This document shows positions 33,512-41,272 of a stretch of DNA of 64,000 nucleotides, one piece after another. The notes under the pieces were generated by a model that did no database searches, was not told the DNA's origin, and saw only the letters and a program-made list of their open reading frames with translations. Origin of the DNA: WLMZ01 sp031410915 (GTDB taxonomy: Bacteria; Actinomycetota; Acidimicrobiia; Acidimicrobiales; Ilumatobacteraceae); the NCBI GenBank assembly GCA_031410915.1, contig JANNZY010000086.1, positions 1 through 64,000 on the forward strand, in the 5' to 3' direction. The translations under genes and the position numbers were made by a program. How positions within the stretch are numbered: the stretch's first letter is position 1; the number at the start of each line of letters is the position of its first letter.

Positions 33512-34399
33512 GTGACCAGGATCCGCAAATCAGGCAACTCGTCGATGGTCACCGACCGTCGGGGCAGTGGTGGTGGCGGCGGCATGTTCGGTGGCCTCGG
33601 TGGTGGCGGGGGCATCCCGCTGCCCGGCAAGCTCGGCGGGGGTGTGGTCGGCATCATCCTCGCACTGGCGATTGCTTTCCTGCCCCGGTTGCTGAACGGC
33701 GCAGGGACCACGAACAATGCGGCCGACACCGGCAGCCCGAGCGCCAACGAGTGCGACACCGAACTGGCCCAGGTCATCTGCGGTGCGACGGAAGATGTCG
33801 AGAACTTCTGGGTCACCGAGATGCCGAAAGCGTTCGGCAGCCAATACGAGATCACCCAGACGGTGTTCTTCAGCGGAGCCACGTCCACCGGATGCGGGCA
33901 GGCGTCGGCTCAGACCGGGCCGTTTTACTGCCCGGCCGACCACCTCGTGTACTTCGATCTCGACTTCCTACAGCAGTTGCAGGATCAGTTCGGAGCGAAG
34001 GGCGACCTGGCCGCGGCCTACATCGTCGCCCACGAATACGGCCACCACATCCAGAACCTGGTCGGCACGAACGCTCAGGTGCAACAGGCCAGTCAGAGCG
34101 ATCCGGGCAACGCAAACCAGTACTCGGTCGCGCTCGAGTTGCAGGCGGACTGCTTCGGCGGCGTGTGGGCCCACGATGCCAAGTCACGCGGCCAGTTCGA
34201 GACCGACAGCGAGATCGACGAAGCGATCGAGGCGGCTCGGGCCGTCGGCGACGACCGCATCCAGCAGAAGACGCAGGGCCGCATCGATCCCGAGTCGTTC
34301 ACCCACGGCACGTCCGAACAGCGCGCGACGTGGTTCAAGCGCGGCTACTCCACGGGCGATCCTCTGCAGTGCGACACGTTCAAGGACGTCCTCGGCTGA
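33512..34399 (+). CDS. Neutral zinc metallopeptidase (YpfJ family)
   Basis: 295 aa. GTG 33512 has a strong GAGGAGG ribosome site 6 nt upstream, preferred over the frame opening at 33494. A Gly-rich segment is followed by one helix (GGGVVGIILALAIAFLPRLL), so the domain is membrane-tethered. The extracytoplasmic domain has the zinc motif VAHEYGHHIQNL and LELQADCFGGVWAHDA with the third ligand, plus pairs of Cys (AQVICGA, STGCGQ, YCPADH). This is the YpfJ/putative neutral zinc metallopeptidase pattern; substrates in this family are not well known. Confidence 0.9.
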   Translation: MTRIRKSGNSSMVTDRRGSGGGGGMFGGLGGGGGIPLPGKLGGGVVGIILALAIAFLPRLLNGAGTTNNAADTGSPSANECDTELAQVICGATEDVENFWVTEMPKAFGSQYEITQTVFFSGATSTGCGQASAQTGPFYCPADHLVYFDLDFLQQLQDQFGAKGDLAAAYIVAHEYGHHIQNLVGTNAQVQQASQSDPGNANQYSVALELQADCFGGVWAHDAKSRGQFETDSEIDEAIEAARAVGDDRIQQKTQGRIDPESFTHGTSEQRATWFKRGYSTGDPLQCDTFKDVLG

Positions 34400-34454
34400 C
34401 GCTCGGCTCACGGTCGCGTGGTATCACCGGCGATGTTGGCGGCTCTTTGGCCAG

Positions 34455-35156
34455 GTGACCAGCCTGCTCGTCAACCCCCATCCGGCACTGTGCGGCCGGA
34501 GCAGTGACGGACGGCAGCGCCGCGCCGACCTGCTGGCCGACATCAACGCCGGATACGTCGTCACCGACGATCACCTGCTGACGAACGTGATCGATCCGAA
34601 TCTCGTCGACGTCACGTTGTCGCCGAGTGCCACGACGCAGCGGGTGATCCGGCCGCGCCTCGTCATCAACCACACCCGCAGTTGCACGACCAGGCTCGGC
34701 TCGCCTCATCTGTATGTGCTGACGTCGGGCATGATCGAGCAGTACTTGCCGTTCATCCGCAGGGCCCGGGGCAGCTTCGACGCCGACCTGTGGCATCACA
34801 ACGGTGCGTCGTTCGGCGCGATCACGCACCAGACCGAGGACCATGACGGCCGCACCGGCGACGGCGTCGTGATCGATGACGAGCCGTGGACCAGCGTGCA
34901 GATCGATGCGCTCGTCGCGGCCACCACGGCCGAGTGCGCCGTGTACGGAATCGCCCCGACCGGCGCCGAGCGGTGGAACGACAGCGGCATCGGCCACCAC
35001 GCGCAACATCCGCACGGCGGCGCGGCCGCATGGAGTCCCGCCACCGACGAGTGGTGCCCCGGTCGCGCCCGGATCGCGCAGATGGCCGAGCTCCACCGCC
35101 GCGTCGCCGAACGCGTGGCAACCTACCGCGCCCTCGCCGGCCCGACCTGCCACTGA
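34455..35156 (+). CDS. Putative N-acetylmuramoyl-L-alanine amidase / PGRP-like protein
   Basis: 233 aa from GTG 34455. The C-terminal 150 residues follow the T7-lysozyme/PGRP zinc amidase order: an early His in LVINHTRSC, the LTSGMIEQYLPF strand, a middle ASFGAITHQTED, a helix WTSVQIDALVAATTAECAVYG, then GIGHHAQHP and EWCPGRARIAQM, where His and Cys are the second and third zinc ligands. The motifs are spaced as in that family but are divergent, and no signal peptide is visible, so a phage-like lysin or a cytoplasmic role is possible. Confidence 0.6.
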   Translation: MTSLLVNPHPALCGRSSDGRQRRADLLADINAGYVVTDDHLLTNVIDPNLVDVTLSPSATTQRVIRPRLVINHTRSCTTRLGSPHLYVLTSGMIEQYLPFIRRARGSFDADLWHHNGASFGAITHQTEDHDGRTGDGVVIDDEPWTSVQIDALVAATTAECAVYGIAPTGAERWNDSGIGHHAQHPHGGAAAWSPATDEWCPGRARIAQMAELHRRVAERVATYRALAGPTCH

Positions 35157-35163
35157 CGGTCCC

Positions 35164-35513
35164 CGCCTCCGTTGCGGCAACGCCGCGCGTCTGCACCCCT
35201 CGCTCGCCGTGAGTGCCGGCGAGAGTGGCAACATCCAGCGCGTTGCGGGTGGGTGCGCGGGTTGTGCCGGCGAGAGCGGCAACATCCAGCGCGTTGCGGG
35301 CATGAGCGGTTTGTGCCGGCTGTAGCGGCAACGTCCGGCGCGTCGGAGCAGGTGCGCGGGTTGTGCCGGTGTCATCGGCATCATCCGGCGCGTCGTGGCC
35401 GGGTCGCGGGTTGTGCCCTTGGGGGTGGCATCATCCAGCGCGTTGCGGGCAGGTCGCGGATTCTGCAGGCTGTGGCGGCAAACTTCAGGCGAGTCTCGGC
35501 GTGCGCTGGTTGG
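35164..35513. repeat. 50-bp repeat array (family B)
   Basis: Six units begin at 35214, 35265, 35314, 35364, 35414 and 35464, each 49-51 bp, preceded by a decayed unit from 35164. The unit begins TGCCGG, contains GCGGCAACATCCAGCGCG (units 1, 2 and 5 closest) and ends GCGCGGGTTG. Units become more diverged toward the racemase-like gene. It fills the gap between the PGRP-like stop and the alanine-racemase-like promoter. Confidence 0.85.
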
Positions 35514-35528
35514 TCGAGGGTTGGTCGC

Positions 35529-35534
35529 TACGGT
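35529..35534 (+). promoter_or_regulatory. -10 element for alanine racemase-like gene
   Basis: TACGGT followed by 7 nt and ATG 35542. It marks the true start; the open frame extends back to 35395 through the repeat array. Confidence 0.5.
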
Positions 35535-35541
35535 TCTGACG

Positions 35542-36492
35542 ATGGGTCTGCGCCTCACCGTTCAACGCCGGCGCTGGCTCGCGAGCATCGACGCGGTCGC
35601 AGCAGAACTGCCGGGGATCGTTCCGGTCGTCAAGGGCAACGGTTACGGGTTTGGACGCCAGACGCTGATGCCGATCGCCACCGGGCTTGCGCCACGCGTC
35701 GCGGTCGGCACTGTGTACGAGGCGGCCGACGTCCCTGCGGACCGGGACGCGCTCGTGCTCACGCCGCACCTCGGTCGACCTCCCACCGGCCCGAACGCGA
35801 TCCTCACGATCGGCCGGGCTGATCACGTCGATGCGCTCGACGGTTGGCGTGGCTGCGTCGTGATCAAACTCGGATCGTCGATGCGCCGCTATGGCGTCGA
35901 TCCGGAGAGGCTGAGCGAGTTGCTCGCCGCCGCCGGCGACGCGGGGCTCGACGTCGTCGGCTTCTCGATCCATCTCGACCTCGCCGGATCGGCGGCCGAC
36001 CACCGACGCGAGATCGACAACTGGCTCCCTCGTCTCGATTCGGCGCTTCCGCTCGCGATCAGCCACGTCAACTCGGCGGACTACTCCGACCTCCGTGCCA
36101 CCTACCCGAAGCGTGTGTTCGAGATCCGCGTCGGCACCGCGCTCTGGCACGTCGACAGGTCGTTGTTCCACATCGACGCGGACGTTCTCGACGTCCACAC
36201 TGTCGCTGCTGGTGAGACTGCTGGCTACCGCGCCACGCCCGCGCCGGGAGACGGTCACATCGTCCTCGTCGCGGCCGGTTCGGCACATGGAGTTCGGGTG
36301 CTGGACGACGGCCACAGCCCGTTCCACTTCGCCCGCCAGCGGATCGCGATGCTCGAGCCGCCGCACATGCACACGACGATGCTGTTCGTAGCGCTCGGCC
36401 AGCCGTGTCCTGCGATCGGCGACCGGGTCGATGTGCAGCGGCCGCTGACCACCACCACGGCGGACGAGATCATCTGGGCCGACGATGACTGA
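35542..36492 (+). CDS. Alanine racemase-like PLP protein
   Basis: 316 aa. The N-terminal barrel has the PLP lysine in VPVVKGNGYGFGR, VIKLGSSMRRYGV, and SIHLDLAG plus SHVNSADYSDL further along; FEIRVGTALWHVD and VAAGETAGYRATPAP begin the C-terminal beta domain. It is shorter than typical Alr (about 360-380 aa) and the Tyr of the usual catalytic pair is not clear, so racemase activity is uncertain. Another role on a D-amino acid or in PLP binding is possible. It overlaps the next gene, a membrane acyltransferase-like protein, by 8 bp, so the pair may modify a cell-wall or surface molecule. Confidence 0.72.
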   Translation: MGLRLTVQRRRWLASIDAVAAELPGIVPVVKGNGYGFGRQTLMPIATGLAPRVAVGTVYEAADVPADRDALVLTPHLGRPPTGPNAILTIGRADHVDALDGWRGCVVIKLGSSMRRYGVDPERLSELLAAAGDAGLDVVGFSIHLDLAGSAADHRREIDNWLPRLDSALPLAISHVNSADYSDLRATYPKRVFEIRVGTALWHVDRSLFHIDADVLDVHTVAAGETAGYRATPAPGDGHIVLVAAGSAHGVRVLDDGHSPFHFARQRIAMLEPPHMHTTMLFVALGQPCPAIGDRVDVQRPLTTTTADEIIWADDD

Positions 36493-37630
36493 GATCGCGG
36501 TGGCCACGCCAAGATCGTCTCGAACCACGAACGCCAGGTTGCCCGGGCTCGACGTCACCCGAGCCGTCGCGTTGATCGGCGTCGTGGTCATGAACTACCA
36601 CGGCTATCTGAACGGCGGCGGCGGACCGGACCCATCGTTCGCGGAGCGGGTCTTCGACACATCCGACGGCCCACTCAGCACGCGCTTCGCAGCGACGTTC
36701 GTGCTCGTCGCCGGGATGGGTGTCACGCTGCTGACGAACCGCAGTCGCATCTCGGGCAACCGCGTGGCGATCCGCGTCGATCGGTGGCGGCTGGTGCGCC
36801 GGGGCCTGCTGCTCTACTCGTTCGGCCTGTTGATCGAGTGGGTCTGGCATGGCACGATCCTCGTCTACTACGGCGCGTTCTTCATGGTTGCCGCGCTGCT
36901 GTTCACGCTGCGACTGCGGTGGCTCGCTGCGGTCGGCGTCGGCGCAGCCTTGGCGGGTGCGGGCATCGCGCTGTTTCGAGTCGTCCATGCGCTCGACGGT
37001 CACGACGTGCGCTGGCTGGACCCGGTGGTCGACTCACCGCGCAACCTGGTGCTGCGCACGTTCGTCGGTTACACCCATCCTCTGCTGCCGTGGCTGCTGT
37101 TCTTCTGCGTAGGCATCGCGCTCGGCCGCTTCCTGCCGTACATCTCCGGGTTGCGCGTGCCGATCATCGCCATTGGTCTCTTGCTGTTCGCCGGCACCTA
37201 TGCGATCAACTACTTCGGATTACGTGCGGCAACGGACGACTTCGCCCGCACCGATCGCAACAGCGTGATCTGGCGAAACGTGCTCTCGACCGGGCCGTTC
37301 GACCGGGGACTGCTGTACTCGTTCGGTGCGCTCGGCTCGTCGCTGGTCGCTTTCGCCGTGATCTCATGGATCGCCGACCGCTTCCCGACAACGCCCCCGA
37401 TCACGCTGCTGCGCCACGCCGGACAGATGACCCTGTCGCTGTACCTCCTGCACGTCATCACGTTCAACGCGTTCGTCCACTGGTGGGGATGGGTTTCCGA
37501 CACCGGTCTGGACACGGCGCTCGTGTTCGCTCTCGTGTTCTGGGCGGTCGCGATCGCGGTCGGCGCATCGTGGCACCGCTTCCTCGGTGTCGGCCCGCTC
37601 GAACGCGTCTACCGCGACTTCGGTGGATGA
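36485..37630 (+). CDS. Membrane acyltransferase-like protein (DUF418/HGSNAT type)
   Basis: 381 aa with about ten hydrophobic segments. The start LPGLDVTRAVALIGVVVMNYHGYL, the internal LVRRGLLLYSFGLLIEWVW, and the C-terminal LLRHAGQMTLSLYLLHVITFNAF are characteristic of the DUF418/DUF1624 heparan-alpha-glucosaminide N-acetyltransferase-like family, with His in the early NYHG. Proteins of this kind move acyl groups across the membrane. It overlaps the racemase-like gene by 8 bp. The acceptor is unknown. Confidence 0.8.
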   Translation: MTEIAVATPRSSRTTNARLPGLDVTRAVALIGVVVMNYHGYLNGGGGPDPSFAERVFDTSDGPLSTRFAATFVLVAGMGVTLLTNRSRISGNRVAIRVDRWRLVRRGLLLYSFGLLIEWVWHGTILVYYGAFFMVAALLFTLRLRWLAAVGVGAALAGAGIALFRVVHALDGHDVRWLDPVVDSPRNLVLRTFVGYTHPLLPWLLFFCVGIALGRFLPYISGLRVPIIAIGLLLFAGTYAINYFGLRAATDDFARTDRNSVIWRNVLSTGPFDRGLLYSFGALGSSLVAFAVISWIADRFPTTPPITLLRHAGQMTLSLYLLHVITFNAFVHWWGWVSDTGLDTALVFALVFWAVAIAVGASWHRFLGVGPLERVYRDFGG

Positions 37631-37683
37631 CTGCGCTCGAGGGTCCGGACAATTCCCGAGTTGTTCGATCGGGATTCAACGCC

Positions 37684-37689
37684 TAGGCT
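37684..37689 (+). promoter_or_regulatory. -10 element for DUF4395 gene
   Basis: TAGGCT followed by 6 nt and GTG 37696. Confidence 0.5.
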
Positions 37690-37695
37690 GTCGGT

Positions 37696-38193
37696 GTGCG
37701 TTCGTTGTTCACGTTTCCCAATCCGGTGAACGAGACTTCGGCCCGCCTCGTTGCCGGAGGTGTGGTCGTCCAAGCCGTGCTGTACCTGGTGGTCCAGCAG
37801 ACGTGGATGTTGTTCCCGCTCGCTCTCGGCTTCGTGGCCAGGGTGTTCACCGGCCCGACGCTGAGCCCGCTCGGCCAGTTCGTGACTCGCGTCCTGACCC
37901 CGCGCATCCACGCCGAGCACCGATTCGTTTCCGGCCCGCCGAAGCGGTTCGCACAGGGCATCGGCGCGACGTTCACCGTCGCGGCTCTGATCGCCGCACT
38001 CGCCGGCTCGAACGTCGTCCCGATCGCGCTCGTCGCCGGCATCCTGATCGCGGCCACGCTCGAGTCCGTGTTCGCCTACTGCCTCGGTTGCGTCGTCTTC
38101 AACCGCCTGATGCGCTGGGGAGTCATCCCCGCCGAGGTCTGCGAATCCTGCAACGACCTGAGCGCGCGGCTCTCCATCTCTGCCGGTTCCTGA
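37696..38193 (+). CDS. DUF4395 membrane protein
   Basis: 165 aa, GTG start. The family signature is clear: FPNPVNETSARLVAG at the N-terminus, GPPKRFAQGIGATF in the middle, and a C-terminal Cys cluster in the pattern FAYCLGCVVFNRLMRWGVIPAEVCESC. Four hydrophobic segments are visible. DUF4395 proteins are often beside thioredoxin-like or sulfur-transfer genes, and the CxxC-type pairs suggest redox or metal binding. No such gene is adjacent here; the nearest sulfur gene is the D-cysteine desulfhydrase-like gene 5 kb upstream. Its + strand 3' region carries the nested hairpins of family C. Confidence 0.88.
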   Translation: MRSLFTFPNPVNETSARLVAGGVVVQAVLYLVVQQTWMLFPLALGFVARVFTGPTLSPLGQFVTRVLTPRIHAEHRFVSGPPKRFAQGIGATFTVAALIAALAGSNVVPIALVAGILIAATLESVFAYCLGCVVFNRLMRWGVIPAEVCESCNDLSARLSISAGS

Positions 38194-38237
38194 CCTGTCC
38201 CTCGGCCAACCGGGTCGGGCCAGTCGAGTCAGCTGGC

Positions 38238-38278
38238 GGGGTGTTGACGACGAGGTGTGCTCGTGCTCTCGGCACCCC
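38238..38278 (+). repeat. Nested hairpin C1
   Basis: Outer arms 38238-38246 and 38270-38278 (GGGGTGTTG / CGGCACCCC) pair over 9 bp, two of them U-G. Inside, ACGAG (38250) and CTCGT (38260) close a 5-nt loop. Confidence 0.7.
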
Positions 38279-38355
38279 GTTCCCCGGACTGGCGCTGCGA
38301 CGGAGTCGGGCTGTACTCGGTCTGCGCCGGCGGTCCGCAACCGGCCGGTTGATTT

Positions 38356-38398
38356 CTGGGTGCTGGCGCCGAGGCGGGTTCGTGCTCGTGGCACCCAG
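38356..38398 (+). repeat. Nested hairpin C2
   Basis: Outer arms CTGGGTGCTG (38356) and TGGCACCCAG (38389) pair over 10 bp with two G-U pairs. The inner stem, CGAG (38370) / TTCG (38379), closes a 5-nt loop (GCGGG), with one G-U pair. Confidence 0.75.
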
Positions 38399-38424
38399 TC
38401 CGCTGGACTGAACTTCGACTGATT

Positions 38425-38467
38425 CTGGGTGTCGCCGACGAGGTGGGTTCGTGTCTTCGACACCCAG
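38425..38467 (+). repeat. Nested hairpin C3
   Basis: Outer arms CTGGGTGTCG (38425) and CGACACCCAG (38458) are perfect over 10 bp. The inner stem ACGAG (38438) / TTCGT (38448) closes a 5-nt loop. Compared with C1 and C2, paired positions change together. Confidence 0.78.
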
Positions 38468-38504
38468 TTCGGGCTGAGCGTTGCTGCGGCTCGATCGGCT
38501 GGAC

Positions 38505-40100
38505 TCAGCCGGGTCGGCGTTTCGTCGCGGGCCAGGAGGTGAGGTCAGGGACGAGGGCCGCGGCGCTGCGCGCGCCGATCGCGCCGCACCACAGGCCGGT
38601 GCCGTAGCTGAGATCGTCGGCGACGCGCAGGGCGAGGTACGTGGGCAGGTCGAGCGGGGGCCGAGCACGGATCCAGTCGATCAGCGGCGGCAGGACGGCA
38701 GCAGCGATCGCTGTTCGACGGGCGCGTCGCGACACGAGGGCTGCGGCGACGGTGATCGGCCACCACGCGCGGGTCAGGCCCGAGGCCAGCGAGCGGCCGG
38801 CGTAGAGATGTCCGAGACCCGCCAGTCGCAGCGCTTCGCGTGCGCCATCGGGAACATCACGGAGCTTGCGCGTCAGCAGAGCAGTGGTCGTTGCCGCGAT
38901 CACACCGCCGATCATTGGCCGGCCAGCGGCCACAACAGCCCATGACGCGAGACTCCAGCCACTGACTCGAACGGGCGCGAGCGCGCCGGGGTGTCTCCGC
39001 TCGAGGGCAGCCGCCGACGAGCCGTAGTCGAAGCGTTGCAGCGCCCACGCAGCACATGTCGGTCGAGGTTCGTGGTGCACGACGACGGCCGGCTCGTAGC
39101 GGACACGCCATCCGCCTTCGTCCAGCCGCCAGACGAGATCGACGTCCTCGCCGAAACGGAGCGCAGCATCGAACCCGCCGACATCGGTCAATGCCTCGAC
39201 TCGGCAGACCACGCACGCCGACGGCACGTAGCTGACCCGGGTGCCGGCCCGCACCCGCGCCGCCGCCGGGCCGAGATCGAGTGGAGAGCGCACGGTCTCG
39301 AACCGCTCGATCGCCGACGGCGGTTTCCTGGCCGATGGCTTCGGGCCCAACGACTGCTTCGCGTCCCGCTCGTCGGACGGACAACGTCCAGCTGCGACGG
39401 GAGTCTGGCCGTCGAGAGCACGCGCGGCGAGCGTTGCCGTGCTTCTTTGACCGCCCGAATCGGCGGCCGGACTGCGGTCGGGCAACGAGCATCTGGCCTT
39501 TCCGACCGGGCGACTCGCGACCCGAGGCGCGACCATCGCGACGAGTGGGTCGGTGAAGTGGGCGAGGAGCGGATCGAGCCATCCGTCGGACAACGACACG
39601 TCGCTGTCGACGAACGCGACCAGCGGCGTCATCACCTGCGCGAGGCCTGCAGATCGTGCCCCGCCGGGGCCGCCGTTCGTGGAGAGCCGAACAACCGTCA
39701 CGGCGCTGCTCGTCGACGATTCGTCGAACTCGATCGGCTTCGGGGAGCAGTCGTCGACCACGATCACCGCGGCGACGACCTTGCCCAACGACTGGGCGAG
39801 CGATTGGACTTCATCGGCCGCGAGGGACGATCGCGTGTACGCCGGGATCACGACCGTCACGTCGGCAGCGGTGAATGCGCTCTGCCCGGGAGTGGGGTGG
39901 ATCGCACCCGCATCGAGCAGCCGGTCGATCAGCGATGCGCCGGCAACGGAATCGATCATCTCACCTGCATCGATCCGATCGACGAGGCGAGCACCGGCGT
40001 CGCTCAACCGGAACAGCTTCAGTGGCGACCCGCCGATCAACACCCGGCCACCGCCGACCCGACGAACCGACCCATCGACCTCGTATCGCGTCAGCGTCAC
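38505..40100 (-). CDS. mftF: Mycofactocin system glycosyltransferase MftF, with insertion
   Basis: 531 aa from GTG 40100 (GTG 40139 is possible). MftF adds beta-1,4-glucose units to premycofactocin. The N-terminal module (GGRVLIGGSPLKLFRLSDAGA) and the GT2 domain are clear: VTVVIPAY, the UDP-sugar acidic motifs VVDDCS and FVDSDVS, GGPGGARSAGL, and RSPLDLGPAAARVRAGTRVSYVP followed by FDAALRFGEDVDLVWRLDEGGWRVRYEP. Between APRVAS and IERFETVRSPLDLG lies an extra block of about 65 residues (bases about 39312-39518), Arg/Ser/Pro-rich, that homologues as I know them lack; it accounts for the length above the usual 460-480. It is 107 bp downstream of mftE. Confidence 0.88.
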   Translation of the reverse strand: MTLTRYEVDGSVRRVGGGRVLIGGSPLKLFRLSDAGARLVDRIDAGEMIDSVAGASLIDRLLDAGAIHPTPGQSAFTAADVTVVIPAYTRSSLAADEVQSLAQSLGKVVAAVIVVDDCSPKPIEFDESSTSSAVTVVRLSTNGGPGGARSAGLAQVMTPLVAFVDSDVSLSDGWLDPLLAHFTDPLVAMVAPRVASRPVGKARCSLPDRSPAADSGGQRSTATLAARALDGQTPVAAGRCPSDERDAKQSLGPKPSARKPPSAIERFETVRSPLDLGPAAARVRAGTRVSYVPSACVVCRVEALTDVGGFDAALRFGEDVDLVWRLDEGGWRVRYEPAVVVHHEPRPTCAAWALQRFDYGSSAAALERRHPGALAPVRVSGWSLASWAVVAAGRPMIGGVIAATTTALLTRKLRDVPDGAREALRLAGLGHLYAGRSLASGLTRAWWPITVAAALVSRRARRTAIAAAVLPPLIDWIRARPPLDLPTYLALRVADDLSYGTGLWCGAIGARSAAALVPDLTSWPATKRRPG

Positions 40101-40206
40101 GGCGTGAGCCCCTCGGTGAGGTCGCCCGACCAGCACCACGCGATGGCCGCGTGAGCACAGAGTCGGTCCGTGCCGTCGCCCGACGGTTCGCTCGTGGCGC
40201 CGCGCA

Positions 40207-40875
40207 TCAGGCCCATGCGGCCACGCGCAGGACGAGGTCGTCGATGAGGTGATCGAGCAAGGCGCGGCCTTCCTCCGTCGACGCTCCGGACGGGTCGCCG
40301 AGCACGCCGTTGGCGCTCACCCCACGAACACCGACCTCGCGCAGGTGCGGCATCAATTCAGCCAACGACGCGGGGTTCCCGGCCTCGGCTGCGTCGAGAC
40401 GCACGAGAGCTGGGTCGACAGCGAGCATGAGCGACGTCTCGGTCCGGCCGGCATGAGCGTCGCCACCGGGAACGATCGGCCACCAACTCATCGTCCGCCG
40501 ACCCTCGCGACGTAGACGACGTGTTGCGCTCTCGACAGGGGCGATGTTGCCGCCGTGGCCATTGACGAAAACGATGCCGCCGGCCCAGTCGGCCGAGCGG
40601 ACGAGTTCGATCATTGCCGACTCCATCACCTCGGTGCCGATCGAGAGCGTGCCGGCGAAACCGGCATGCTCGCCGCTCGCGGTGACACTGAACGAGGGCC
40701 CGATCACGACGTCGTTGCGAGCCGTGGCCAGCCCCGCTGCGAGGGCAGTGGCGATTCGGGTATCGGTGTCCAGCGGTAGGTGTGGGCCGTGCTGCTCGAA
40801 CGATCCGACCGGAATCACGACGATCGGCGACCCGACCTCGGTCCACACCTGGGCACCCAGCTCGCTCGACTTCAT
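40207..40875 (-). CDS. mftE: Mycofactocin maturation peptidase MftE (creatininase family)
   Basis: 222 aa. It removes the C-terminal valine-tyrosine core from the MftC-modified MftA peptide. The creatininase metal ligands are visible in VGSFEQHGPHLPLDTDTRI, SGEHAGFAGTLSIGTEV, NGHGGN and GDAHAGRTETSLML. Together with mftF just downstream, assignment to mycofactocin rather than to creatininase is strong. The precursor gene mftA and the radical-SAM/chaperone genes mftB and mftC, and mftD, are not seen in this window. Confidence 0.9.
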   Translation of the reverse strand: MKSSELGAQVWTEVGSPIVVIPVGSFEQHGPHLPLDTDTRIATALAAGLATARNDVVIGPSFSVTASGEHAGFAGTLSIGTEVMESAMIELVRSADWAGGIVFVNGHGGNIAPVESATRRLRREGRRTMSWWPIVPGGDAHAGRTETSLMLAVDPALVRLDAAEAGNPASLAELMPHLREVGVRGVSANGVLGDPSGASTEEGRALLDHLIDDLVLRVAAWA

Positions 40876-41061
40876 CGCCTCGACACTCGACCTCTCCGAC
40901 GGCCCCTGGAAGCACGCGCCGTAGCGTCACGTCTAGCACTCGACGTCCATTGACGTCGACCACGACACCCGAATGACCGTGGACGAGGTCGCCTGAGCGT
41001 GGGATCGTCCGAGGCGGCTGTGAGCCGTCTTCCGAGTCTGCAGCGGAAGGTGTCGGGTCGC

Positions 41062-41112
41062 CGGATCGGTCAATCTGGATTGACAGGGCGTCAAGTGCGC
41101 TTGACCGATCTG
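41062..41112. repeat. Nested hairpin D1
   Basis: Outer arms GATCGGTCAA (41064) and TTGACCGATC (41101) are perfect; the inner TTGAC (41080) / GTCAA (41090) closes the 5-nt loop AGGGC. After it comes a conserved tail, TGCTGCGGGAACACTGACG, shared with D2. Confidence 0.8.
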
Positions 41113-41198
41113 CTGCGGGAACACTGACGCCGGAGGGGATCGGCGGGCCGGGGGCGCGATCTTCCGTTCCGGGTCGCTGGGCTGTGGGTTCGCTGGGC

Positions 41199-41251
41199 CA
41201 GGATCGGTCAAGCTGGGTTGACAGCGCGTCAGGTGAGCCTGACCGATCCTG
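41199..41251. repeat. Nested hairpin D2
   Basis: Outer arms GGATCGGTCA (41201) and TGACCGATCC (41240) are perfect and extend two pairs outward; the inner TTGAC (41218) / GTCAG (41228) closes loop AGCGC. The copy is 138 bp from D1 with the same tail, and flanking sequence is also partly repeated. Confidence 0.8.
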
Positions 41252-41272
41252 CCGCGGGAACACTGACGCCGG

